Source: Marinifilum fragile JCM 15579 (GTDB taxonomy: Bacteria > Bacteroidota > Bacteroidia > Bacteroidales > Marinifilaceae). Taken from it: DNA of 64,000 bases. Of this stretch, positions 37,045 through 44,689 are shown in pieces. The notes under the pieces are model-generated. The model did not search any database. It had not been told where the DNA came from and was given only the letters and a program-made list of their open reading frames with translations. The stretch covers positions 1 through 64,000 of the forward strand of contig NZ_BAZX01000020.1 in NCBI RefSeq assembly GCF_001310955.1. Direction: 5' to 3'. A program made the translations under genes and the position numbers. Every line of letters starts with the position of its first letter. Position 1 is the stretch's first letter.

Positions 37045-37674
37045 ATGGAATTAGAGATGATACTTTCTTTTTTAACGGCATCAGTGGTTTTATCAATCAT
37101 GCCAGGTCCCGATAATATTTTTGTATTGACCGAAAGTGTAAGCAGTGGACAGCGCACAGGCCTGGCCATCTCCTTGGGATTATCGCTTGGAGTTTTGGTG
37201 CATACCTCGGCAGCCGCTTTGGGTTTGTCTATTATCATACAGCAATCGGCCCTGGTTTTTTCGATAATTAAATATATGGGAGCTGCCTATTTGTTCTATT
37301 TGGCCATTTCTGCTTTAAGAAGTAAAGGCGAGGGAATTCAGGATGAATCGATAAAGCAAGAAGTGCCAATGGGTGCATTCAAGCTGGTTCGAAAAGGTTT
37401 CTTGATGAATGTGCTAAACCCCAAGGTTTCCTTGTTTTTCATTGCATTTTTGCCTCAGTTTATTAGCAAATCGGGCATTGCCATTAGTGTTCAAATGATT
37501 GTTTTGGGAATCATTTTCATGATACAGGCCTTGATTGTTTTTAGCCTGATCGCCATTCTTTCAGGGCGTTTGAATCGCTACCTGAACAGTCAGAAATTTT
37601 GGAAGATTACCCAATGGAGCAAGTTTGGTGTTTTGTCGGTTTTGGCCAGTTTGCTTTTGCTGTCGGAGAAATAA
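37045..37674 (+). CDS. LysE/RhtB family amino-acid exporter
   Basis: This 209-aa membrane protein has about six helices and the family motif SIMPGPDNIFVLTES near residue 15, then GLSLGVLVHTSAAALGLS and the SRNPKxxLFF-like NVLNPKVSLFFIAFLPQF near 117. Members export amino acids or related small molecules. It follows the AraC gene on the same strand, suggesting a regulator-exporter pair. A palindromic repeat (37681-37710) starts 7 bp after its stop. Confidence 0.88.
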   Translation: MELEMILSFLTASVVLSIMPGPDNIFVLTESVSSGQRTGLAISLGLSLGVLVHTSAAALGLSIIIQQSALVFSIIKYMGAAYLFYLAISALRSKGEGIQDESIKQEVPMGAFKLVRKGFLMNVLNPKVSLFFIAFLPQFISKSGIAISVQMIVLGIIFMIQALIVFSLIAILSGRLNRYLNSQKFWKITQWSKFGVLSVLASLLLLSEK

Positions 37675-37680
37675 TTGTAC

Positions 37681-37710
37681 TGAGAACATCACCTCAAGTG
37701 ATGCCCTCAG
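37681..37710. repeat. 30-bp palindromic repeat, copy 1
   Basis: TGAGAACATCAC and GTGATGCCCTCA form an imperfect palindrome. A near-identical copy lies at 43539-43568 (differences only in the centre and two other bases). It directly follows the LysE gene and could act as a terminator on both strands. Confidence 0.5.
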
Positions 37711-37725
37711 ATTAATTAATTGGTT

Positions 37726-37881
37726 CTAATGGCAGCAATTGCCCTCAGTTTTTTTAGTATCCTCTTTCACCTCTTCAATTTTAATGTCGCAACAGCCTGA
37801 TGTTGCTTTCTTGTTGTCTTTGACCTCTTCAATCTGAACGGTACAACAACTTGATTTCTTCTTTTTTCCAAATAATCCCAT
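37726..37881 (-). CDS. Small Cys-Cys protein of the ArsP operon
   Basis: A 51-aa ORF starting MGLFGKKKKSSCCTVQIEEV. It carries three Cys-Cys pairs (residues 12-13, 30-31 and 49-50), two of them followed by a repeated (I/V)-(K/Q)-I-E-E-V segment, which looks like an internal duplication. The pattern suits binding of a soft metal or arsenic(III), but this is inferred. It is 75 bp downstream of the ArsP-type permease in the same direction and was too short for ordinary ORF cut-offs. Confidence 0.65.
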   Translation of the reverse strand: MGLFGKKKKSSCCTVQIEEVKDNKKATSGCCDIKIEEVKEDTKKTEGNCCH

Positions 37882-37956
37882 AATCTTAAATTTTAAACAT
37901 TACTAAGCAATCAGCTTTCAGCGGTCAGCTAACAGCCAATGGCGAATCGCTTTTTC

Positions 37957-38937
37957 TTACATGATAATATTGAATGCATAACCTGTGATGACTGCTACCA
38001 AAAAGATCACTCCAATAAAGGTGATCAGTAACTTCCTCTGGAAAATCTTTGCCAGCATGGTCATTTCAGGAATCGCCATGCCTGCTCCTCCAATGATGAG
38101 AGCGATTGAAGTTCCCATGCCCACACCTTTTGAGATGAGAGACATGGCAATGGGAATGGCGGTTTCGGCGCGGATATACAAAGGAATTCCCACTACCGAT
38201 GCAATGGGCACGGCGAAAATATTTCCCTCACCCGCATACTGAGCTATGGTTTCCCCCTTGGGAAGGTATCCGTAAATGCCAGCCCCTATGGCAACCCCAA
38301 CAAAGAGGTAGGGCAGAATGGGGCGCAAAGAATCCCAACCTGCTTTTAGCGAAATGGAAACCTTCTCTCCCAGTGGCAGGGATTTTCTGGTGTCTATGCC
38401 ATTGTTAATGCTATGTCCTCCGCCACTAAGCTTTACGGCTTTCACATGTTTGGCAAAGCCAAATTTCTGGAGCAGGTATCCAAAGGCAACTGCCAGGGCA
38501 AAGGAGAAGGCGAAGTAAATGGCCGCGTTTTTCACCCCTACCGTAGCGGCTAACATGGCCACGATAATTGGATTTAGCAGGGGAGATGAAATTAAGAATG
38601 ACATCACCGAACCAAAGGGAAGCTTGGCATTTAAAAATCCTACGGTCATAGGAATTGTGGAACAAGCACAAAATGGTGTTACCGCTCCAAAAGTGGCTGC
38701 AGCAATGTTCCCAAGTATTCCTTTGCCTTCGAATAACTTCTTCAGTTTGTTCTGATTCACATGCATCATGATAAATTCGATGATGGCCGTGATGGCAATA
38801 AACAGAACAAACAGTTCCAGGGTAATGAAAACGAAGTTTCCAAGTGATTTTGTTAATGCCTCATAAAAAGGTGTGGGAACTACCCCCAGCGTGTGGTAAA
38901 ATAAATTTTTGAATGCTAGTATTATATTTTCTTGCAT
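37957..38937 (-). CDS. ArsP-type predicted permease (UPF0718/DUF318)
   Basis: This 326-aa membrane protein has about eight helices. The conserved motif CACSTIPMTVGFL near residue 91 and FLISSPLLNPIIVA near 113 mark the ArsP_1/DUF318 permease family, whose characterised members export trivalent organoarsenicals; other members are less clear. Both flanking small genes encode Cys-Cys peptides, supporting a role in metal or metalloid stress. It likely forms an operon with the 26-aa and 51-aa ORFs. Confidence 0.85.
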   Translation of the reverse strand: MQENIILAFKNLFYHTLGVVPTPFYEALTKSLGNFVFITLELFVLFIAITAIIEFIMMHVNQNKLKKLFEGKGILGNIAAATFGAVTPFCACSTIPMTVGFLNAKLPFGSVMSFLISSPLLNPIIVAMLAATVGVKNAAIYFAFSFALAVAFGYLLQKFGFAKHVKAVKLSGGGHSINNGIDTRKSLPLGEKVSISLKAGWDSLRPILPYLFVGVAIGAGIYGYLPKGETIAQYAGEGNIFAVPIASVVGIPLYIRAETAIPIAMSLISKGVGMGTSIALIIGGAGMAIPEMTMLAKIFQRKLLITFIGVIFLVAVITGYAFNIIM

Positions 38938-38999
38938 GATTTCTACTTGTTGATTGTTAATGATGAATTGATTTGACGATTAGATTCAGGTCTCATTCA

Positions 39000-39080
39000 T
39001 TAACCGGGACAACAAGAAGTTTTTCCGCTTCTGCCGTAAACCTGTTTTAGCCAGGCTATGGATTTGTTCTTTTCTTTCAT
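39000..39080 (-). CDS. 26-aa peptide ending SCCPG, first gene of the permease operon
   Basis: ATG 39080 is preceded by AGGATGATA. The peptide starts MKEKNKSIAWLKQVYGRSGK and ends in a Cys-Cys-Pro-Gly. Two facts support reality: the shared promoter element (39115-39140) lies exactly 35 nt upstream, the same distance as for the MerT-like gene, and the following gene codes for a permease with a similar Cys-Cys partner. It may be a metal-binding peptide or a leader. The length is far below normal gene limits, so the call stays cautious. Confidence 0.5.
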   Translation of the reverse strand: MKEKNKSIAWLKQVYGRSGKTSCCPG

Positions 39081-39114
39081 TATCATCCTAAACTGATATT
39101 GTTTTCACAATAGA

Positions 39115-39140
39115 GTCGCAGAAGGATGGTAAAAGATGCA
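39115..39140 (-). promoter_or_regulatory. Shared promoter element, copy A (permease operon)
   Basis: On the minus strand, TGCATC (39135-39140), a 16-nt spacer rich in T and C, and CGAC (39115-39118). The 16-nt spacing fits an ECF-sigma promoter with a -35 and -10 box. The copy upstream of the MerT-like gene matches in both boxes, spacing and distance to the start codon. Confidence 0.6.
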
Positions 39141-39372
39141 GGAGGGGGGTGATTTTCGAACAAAGTTCTCAACTTCCCCTTCTTCTTAAAGTTTTTCTGC
39201 GTCTAATCAGCTTGACCTTCCAATGCCGGCAAAGCCCGCTCGAATTGAGCAGTTTATTGTAGATCACCTCACGATCTCTTTTAATCTCTAACATTTTCAC
39301 TTTAAGTACTGAAAGTATTCCAAGTACTTTAGGCACTTATAGTATTTGCCCACTAAAAATGATATAGAGTCT

Positions 39373-39945
39373 TTATCGCTTTCGCTGATTTCTCTTTTCA
39401 AGAAGAGGGGTGCAATGGTCCTTAATCTCACAGGAGATGATGTTGCCCTGTGCATCGAGTTCCACATCGCAGCATTCAAAAAATAAATCGCGAAGCTTTT
39501 TGCGAGCGCGCTGTACCCTCGATTTGGCCCCGGGGAGAGAGATGTCCAGCTTTTGGGCAATCTCTTTTTGAGGGATGCCATCAATATCGCTCCACTTCAG
39601 GGGAAGCGCATACTCTTCGGGCAGCAGGCTAATCATGTCGGACACATCATCGGAAAGGATTTGTTGAAAATCGGCCGAGTTCAGGTGGTTCAGGTTAATG
39701 TAGTCCTCTTCGCGAAAGTCTTTGTTTTGCAGGCGGAAATAATCGGCAATGGTATTGCGAGTTACCTGAAACAGCCAGCTTTTTAAATTTTTAATCTCCT
39801 TCTCGCTGATGCACGACTCCATGGTTTTCAGGAAAACTTCCTGAAGCAGGTCGTCGGCACTTGATGTGTCTTTAATCTGTTGGCGAATAAAAGCCAGCAG
39901 GTGGGTGCTGTATCGTTGGTATATGTTGTGAATATCGCAATTCAT
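39373..39945 (-). CDS. sigZ: SigZ-type ECF RNA polymerase sigma factor
   Basis: ATG 39945 (MNCDIHNIYQRYSTHLLAFI) is the best start; the open frame runs further upstream without homology. The 190-aa product has region 2 (SADDLLQEVFLKTMES, about 29-44), region 4 with KEIAQKLDISLPGAKSRVQR (about 127-146) and a Cys-rich tail (Cys158, Cys159, Cys172, His177, Cys178), as seen in SigZ-like factors. The tail could sense metal directly. No anti-sigma gene is adjacent. Its likely targets are the two flanking units that share a promoter element. Confidence 0.85.
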   Translation of the reverse strand: MNCDIHNIYQRYSTHLLAFIRQQIKDTSSADDLLQEVFLKTMESCISEKEIKNLKSWLFQVTRNTIADYFRLQNKDFREEDYINLNHLNSADFQQILSDDVSDMISLLPEEYALPLKWSDIDGIPQKEIAQKLDISLPGAKSRVQRARKKLRDLFFECCDVELDAQGNIISCEIKDHCTPLLEKRNQRKR

Positions 39946-40095
39946 ATTGGTACTTTTTTGGTGAAGGATAAAATAAGCAAAAGGGATTGCATTATCAAGA
40001 AGCATGAAAACCTTCATTCTCGGATTGAAGCTAGTCTTTATGAACAAGTATTTTGGAGTTTCATAGAAATGCTGAATTAGGCGAGGAACAGCTTG

Positions 40096-40150
40096 ATTTC
40101 CGAAATCTCCCTTTTCAGGGGAGATGCCGACAGGCAGAGGGGTGTTTTTA
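40096..40150. repeat. Dispersed intergenic repeat with hairpin
   Basis: The segment includes ATCTCCC, TTTTCA, GGGGAGAT, then GCCGACAGGCAGAGGGG. I recognise this type of sequence as a common intergenic repeat in Bacteroidota genomes, from memory only. It lies in the 326-bp gap upstream of sigZ, which otherwise shows nothing. Confidence 0.4.
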
Positions 40151-40271
40151 GATTAGATTTTAATGATTTCACCCTTTTGCCAGCCGTCTCAATAATTGTA
40201 TCTAAAGTAGATCATTCAAGAGAATGAAGGTTCCGTTTTATAATGATTTATTGCTGCCCTGCCTTGCTTAA

Positions 40272-40694
40272 TCAATGATTTTGTGAACATTCGCCATTGC
40301 AACTACTGCTTTCAGGACTAGCCTGGCTGGGGCAGCATGACTTTGTGGCATTTGAATTTGTAAGGCTCAGCCCCAAAAGGACGATGATAAAAAAGCTTAC
40401 CACCCAAAGAAAAAGTTTAGACCTTCCATTGCCCTTTGTTTTACCAGCAGACTCGGTGCTGCAACAATTACCGCTCTTTTTAAAGTAAAGACGGTAGAAA
40501 CCAATGCCCAGGGATATCAGGGCAACTGAGATAAGGTAGGGCTGCAGGGTATGTAAATAATTCAGCTGACTGGCCCCAATTCCTACCGAGGCCAAAATGC
40601 CCGCAATAACAGGAGCTCCACAGCAGGTAATACTTCCCAGGGCGGCAAGAATGGCTGCACCTGCTCCTGCAAAAGATGATCGATCACTTTTCAT
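40272..40694 (-). CDS. MerT-like mercuric or metal transport membrane protein with Cys-rich tail
   Basis: This 140-aa protein has about three to four helices and the MerT-family motif SITCCGAPVIAGIL (Cys24-Cys25) in the first helix, where MerT captures Hg(II). Additional Cys pairs lie at NCCS (about 76) and in the C-terminal tail (KSCCPSQ and SSCNGECSQNH), longer and more Cys-rich than classic MerT. MerP and MerA are absent, so mercury as the substrate is uncertain. It carries its own copy of the promoter element 35 nt upstream. Confidence 0.8.
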   Translation of the reverse strand: MKSDRSSFAGAGAAILAALGSITCCGAPVIAGILASVGIGASQLNYLHTLQPYLISVALISLGIGFYRLYFKKSGNCCSTESAGKTKGNGRSKLFLWVVSFFIIVLLGLSLTNSNATKSCCPSQASPESSSCNGECSQNH

Positions 40695-40728
40695 ATTCCA
40701 TATATTTTAATTCGTAACATGTATAGGT

Positions 40729-40754
40729 GTCGGGAAGGAAGGGGAAAAGATGCA
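40729..40754 (-). promoter_or_regulatory. Shared promoter element, copy B (MerT-like gene)
   Basis: On the minus strand, TGCATC (40749-40754), 16 nt, CGAC (40729-40732), ending 35 nt before the MerT-like ATG. The same layout is seen upstream of the 26-aa ORF. Confidence 0.6.
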
Positions 40755-40970
40755 GGAATTTTGAAAAAAGTGAAGTGGATAACAAAATTACTGATGAAGT
40801 AAAGTTTTTAATGGCCTGTTGGAAGAAATATCAGGAATCTTAATTCCGCAAACGATATAAGTGTTATCCCTTTAAAAATGGGGCTTCTAAGAGGAGATGT
40901 ATTGGTAGGAATTCTGTATCTTTAACAATTGAAAAGCACACCTATTCATTAATTACAAGAAGTCTGGCGA

Positions 40971-42434
40971 ATGATAAATGAAGTTGTAAAAATACACGAT
41001 AAGTTTTCTGTAGAGATCAAAATGGGCTACGAACCCAGCAAGGAAAGAAAGGTAAACGAGTTTTCGATTAAAACCTGGCTGTTCGTTCCAAGCAGTTTGG
41101 ATATCAATCCATCCACCTACAAGAAGGAAGACTTTTACAACGATTTTAATTCCAACATCCGTTTGATTACCCCGCCTTACCTGCTAAGGGAAATTGCCTT
41201 GGGCAATCAATCGGTGTTCAAGTATTTGGAGGACTCCTTTCAGAAGGTGGCCAATTATCCCTCTTCCAGGAATGAAGCAAACTATGAGTATCACATTCGC
41301 ATGTTTCATACCATTCTTCGTTCAGCGCTTCGCCGCGAAATTCAGCATATCTTTAGAAATGAACAGGAAGAAGATCGCCAATATCTCATAAAGGATTACC
41401 TGAGTAATGTTCGAAAAATTGGGGAGCGATACCGTGAACTGCGAAGAATTGTTAATGTTCCTACGGTTCGGAAGGAGATGTTCGATTACTTTCTGTTTGG
41501 GGATGAGTTCATGAGCAATCAATTCGATGAACATTCCTACTATTTGCACCGAGGATTGCGCAAAGTGAATGATCCGGAGATTGAAAAACGCAAGCAGGAA
41601 ATTCTAAACCTGGTGCGCGATGAGGTAGCCTACAAGAAAAGCAAAAACTACCTGGTGATAGAGGAGAAGCCTACCGACAAAAACCGATGGTTTGTGCATC
41701 GCAGGGGAGCCTTTAAGAAGTATTTCGAAGGACAGCTATTGCTTTCGGTCCGCAAGAAAAAGGAAGGGGTATTCATGATTCAGTTTCTGTATAGCATAGC
41801 TGCAGGATTGGCCATGATTATTGGTGCTGCTCTTACCTTTGTGTTTCAGCAGAGCCTGGGGAATTTTACCATTCCTTTGTTTGTTGCCCTGGTAATTATC
41901 TACATGCTAAAGGATCGGATCAAAGACCTTAGCCGTCATTATTTGGTAGGAAAGATCAACAAACGATTTTTCGATCACAAAAGTATCATCCGCGTAAAGG
42001 GAGATGAGAAAATAGGTTGGTGTAAGGAGAGTTTCGACTTTGTTCGTGAGGATACGGTTCCGCTTCGTGTGATGAAACACCGGAACCGATCGAGAATTGT
42101 GGATGTAGAAAGCCGTGGAGTGGGAGAGAAAATCATTTTCTACAGAAAGCTGCTTCGCTTGGATCAAAAGGCTTTGGACAATTCCTATGGCAACTACAAC
42201 ATTACAGGGGTTGTGGATATCATTCGTTTTAATGTATCGCGATTTATTCAGAAAATGGACAATCCTGAAATTCCTCTTTACTACCTAAAGGATGATCAGT
42301 TCGAAAAGACAGCGGGCGAAAAGGTCTATTTTATGAACATGGTGATTCGTTTCAAAATGGACGATCAGACCAGCTATCGTCGCTATCGAATCATTTTTAA
42401 CCGACGAGGCATTAAGAAGGTAGAGAAGGTATAA
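40971..42434 (+). CDS. Conserved-looking protein of unknown function with two membrane helices
   Basis: I do not recognise this 487-aa protein. The N-terminal 265 residues are soluble and charged (helical segments such as EEDRQYLIKDYLSNVRKIGE), then come two adjacent hydrophobic helices (about 268-310, FLYSIAAGLAMIIGAALTFV and the segment after it), and a C-terminal soluble domain of about 175 residues, beta-rich near the end (MVIRFKMDDQTSYRRYRIIF). The topology suggests both large domains lie on the same side of the membrane. It is preceded by a 276-bp gap and followed by another unknown gene. Confidence 0.7.
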   Translation: MINEVVKIHDKFSVEIKMGYEPSKERKVNEFSIKTWLFVPSSLDINPSTYKKEDFYNDFNSNIRLITPPYLLREIALGNQSVFKYLEDSFQKVANYPSSRNEANYEYHIRMFHTILRSALRREIQHIFRNEQEEDRQYLIKDYLSNVRKIGERYRELRRIVNVPTVRKEMFDYFLFGDEFMSNQFDEHSYYLHRGLRKVNDPEIEKRKQEILNLVRDEVAYKKSKNYLVIEEKPTDKNRWFVHRRGAFKKYFEGQLLLSVRKKKEGVFMIQFLYSIAAGLAMIIGAALTFVFQQSLGNFTIPLFVALVIIYMLKDRIKDLSRHYLVGKINKRFFDHKSIIRVKGDEKIGWCKESFDFVREDTVPLRVMKHRNRSRIVDVESRGVGEKIIFYRKLLRLDQKALDNSYGNYNITGVVDIIRFNVSRFIQKMDNPEIPLYYLKDDQFEKTAGEKVYFMNMVIRFKMDDQTSYRRYRIIFNRRGIKKVEKV

Positions 42435-42558
42435 GTTTAATTCCATTTTACAAAATGAGAATTAATGTCCAAAATTTATGACAAATATCAGCTTTTGTAA
42501 CTTTAAGAATTATTAAATTGATACTGATATTATTAGTATTAATCTAAAACTAAATTTC

Positions 42559-43026
42559 ATGCAAAAAAATGTATTCGATTTGGTTTTAACTGCTGAGGAG
42601 CAAACTCAAATTGATGATGCTCTTAAAGTACTAAATGATGTATTGCTGCCTAAACTGCAAATCTTATCTGATGGTAAGAAAGATTTGCTAAACATGGGCG
42701 ACAAATCGATAGGTTTTGTAGACAAGGCACATGAGGTGGCTCGTCAGGAAACCGACCTTTTAGGAGGATTCATCGATTTGCAGGCATTCGATCATGATGT
42801 AGCGGCAATTGATAGTCTTAGGGCTATTAATTTTAAATTGTCGCAATTGCATTCAGCAGTTGAAGATTCATTCGCAGTGGCAGGGAGCGAAGCTTACAAT
42901 GCATCTTTAATGGTGTATAGTTTGATGAAAAATGCTGCCAAAATGGGATACCCAGGTGCAAAGGATAAGGTTGACGAAATGTCGGCTCGTTTCCCTGGAC
43001 GTACCAAAAAGAAAACAGACGAGTAA
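42559..43026 (+). CDS. Hypothetical helical protein of 155 aa
   Basis: I do not recognise the family. The protein is soluble and predicted helical throughout (TAEEQTQIDDALKVLNDVLL, then NASLMVYSLMKNAAKMGYPG and a basic C-terminal GRTKKKTDE). The regular hydrophobic spacing suggests a helical bundle. It has its own start 124 bp after the two-helix membrane protein gene. Confidence 0.7.
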   Translation: MQKNVFDLVLTAEEQTQIDDALKVLNDVLLPKLQILSDGKKDLLNMGDKSIGFVDKAHEVARQETDLLGGFIDLQAFDHDVAAIDSLRAINFKLSQLHSAVEDSFAVAGSEAYNASLMVYSLMKNAAKMGYPGAKDKVDEMSARFPGRTKKKTDE

Positions 43027-43254
43027 ACCCGCCTGTTTTATTAGCTAGTGGAAAAGGGTACTGCGTTGCGGTATCCTTTTCTCGTTTACAATATCTGCAA
43101 AAGCATTAGCATTGCCAAAGAATTGAACTTTTCTTCCACCAATAGGGAAGTGCCAGGTGTAAAAGGATGGTTTGGAAGGAAAAAGGAAAAAATTGCAAGC
43201 GATACATCGTTTTTGATATAGAAGTATGGCAATTTGCCATTGCCAGGCTCGAAC

Positions 43255-43490
43255 TTTCTGTTGCAGATAGAAAGTTTGATGTGGATGACAGAAAAGTTCC
43301 TGTCGTAAATAGAAAAGTTGATGTGTTGGCATAGAAAAATTGCTGTTGTGAATGGCAAATTTCCTGTCGGCGATAGCAATTTTGCTGTCGCGGATATCAA
43401 TTTTACTGTCCGGCACAGCAATGTTTCCATCATATACATCTCGGTGCATGTTGCGGATAGAAACATTGGGGTTGCCGATAGCAATTTTGA
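43255..43490. repeat. Degenerate 21-bp tandem repeat
   Basis: Unit boundaries fall every 21 bp (for example at 43276, 43297, 43318, 43339, 43360, 43381, 43402), with units resembling TTTGCTGTCGCGGATAGCAA. About eleven copies are visible, strongly diverged. In the plus reading frame the units encode a 7-residue motif like VADSNFA. Frames stay open on both strands only because the unit is a multiple of three, so I do not call a gene. It is not a CRISPR: no spacers exist. Confidence 0.75.
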
Positions 43491-43538
43491 GCTGTATCTG
43501 CTTTCTTTTTGTATTCTTTTGCCCTTGGTAGCCTACAC

Positions 43539-43568
43539 TGAGAGCATCACTTGGAGTGATACCCTCAG
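43539..43568. repeat. 30-bp palindromic repeat, copy 2
   Basis: TGAGAGCATCAC and AGTGATACCCTCAG form the same palindrome as at 37681-37710. A related partial palindrome (CTCACTGGAGTGAG) follows at about 43588. Confidence 0.5.
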
Positions 43569-43645
43569 CCATATGGATTTGATGCTCTCACTGGAGTGAG
43601 GGGTTCAATAAGAAAGTATCATACTTTCAGTATTAGTATATATCG

Positions 43646-44689
43646 CTATTTAATTATTCCAAACTCCTTAGCAATATCGATAGTTAGTTTTGATAATGGC
43701 CTCTTATTTATGTCATCTTCGTTAATGTAATTGGCTAAATATGCCTGTAGAAAATCTTCTTGAGAAGAAAAGATATCAGGAAAACATTCGTGCAAAGAAT
43801 CCATATAGTCTTCATTATACAATTGAGCTTTCTTTAATATTTCTAGAACGTAATCTTTATGGTTTTGATAGAGTTCTTCAATAAAAAAGAGTTCCTTAGT
43901 TAGGAAAGCTTCTTTTGTTTCACTTCCATTTTTAGGGACCAAATTAATTTTGAAGACTTCTGTTTTGTTATTTAGTAGGGCTGTTCCAAAATATTGTTCT
44001 ATATCTTTTTTTCTAACACCCTCTTTCATTATAATATCTTCTTTGTTTTCGAAATCAACAGTAAAGCGATAATGTTTATCTAAACTATCAGAGTAAGGAT
44101 GGAGTATAGTCCAATCTCTTTTGTGTTTTAAACGTGAGTTACAAATAGTACAACATGGAATGAGATTGTAAAGTGAAATTGCTAAGTATGGATATTTTTC
44201 TTTTGAATAGAAGTGATCAATGTCTGGCTTTAAATTGGGATTATGACCTTTAATCCATTCATAAGTTTGGTTATCAAATTTTTCTCTAAGTGGAGTTAGC
44301 TTTCTTCTATTTAATCTTTTGGTTGGATTGATAAAAATTCTATTGCAATAAGGACATGCATTTACTCCAAGTTTTTTAAAATAACTGTAGGCTCCCCATT
44401 TTGGAGGTTTATTGTCTCTAAATATTTCGTAGTTAAATATCAGTTTTAATTCATTATTGATGTTACCAGTTATGACTGGACACAATTGAATAATTTGTAG
44501 TAACTGCTCTTTTTCGCCAATAAGTAAGTTTTCAAGATTTTCTATCAGAAAATCATACAATTGAGGAGCATTGTGTCGGTGCAGGTTTAACTTGTTTAAT
44601 ATTTCTAAATTGCCCATACAAAAATCATAATGCACCTTTTCTATTTTTGCCTTTTCTAGCTCTTTAATTTTAATTATTTGCATGACCAT
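43646..44689 (-). CDS. ptuB: HNH-type endonuclease of a Septu-like defence pair (PtuB-like)
   Basis: This 347-aa protein has the HNH/ββα-metal core of PtuB. Zinc-binding Cys112 and Cys115 (ACPYCNR) and Cys180 and Cys183 (CTIC) flank the catalytic region with Asp158-His159 (DIDHFYSKEKYP) and Asn175 (YNLIP). In Septu systems PtuB is the nuclease that works with the ATPase PtuA to block phage growth. The protein is longer than the classical PtuB, with about 100 extra residues at each end. Its start overlaps the ATPase stop by 20 bp, with an alternative ATG at 44683. Confidence 0.8.
   Translation of the reverse strand: MVMQIIKIKELEKAKIEKVHYDFCMGNLEILNKLNLHRHNAPQLYDFLIENLENLLIGEKEQLLQIIQLCPVITGNINNELKLIFNYEIFRDNKPPKWGAYSYFKKLGVNACPYCNRIFINPTKRLNRRKLTPLREKFDNQTYEWIKGHNPNLKPDIDHFYSKEKYPYLAISLYNLIPCCTICNSRLKHKRDWTILHPYSDSLDKHYRFTVDFENKEDIIMKEGVRKKDIEQYFGTALLNNKTEVFKINLVPKNGSETKEAFLTKELFFIEELYQNHKDYVLEILKKAQLYNEDYMDSLHECFPDIFSSQEDFLQAYLANYINEDDINKRPLSKLTIDIAKEFGIIK

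Noticed and set aside
39169..39294. 41-aa Arg-rich ORF on the minus strand between sigZ and the 26-aa ORF
   Set aside because: It has no homology I recognise, and its position 53-150 nt upstream of the promoter element makes it more likely to be untranslated. It is left as unsupported.
43255..43490. CRISPR array
   Set aside because: The repeats are contiguous without unique spacers and the unit is 21 bp.
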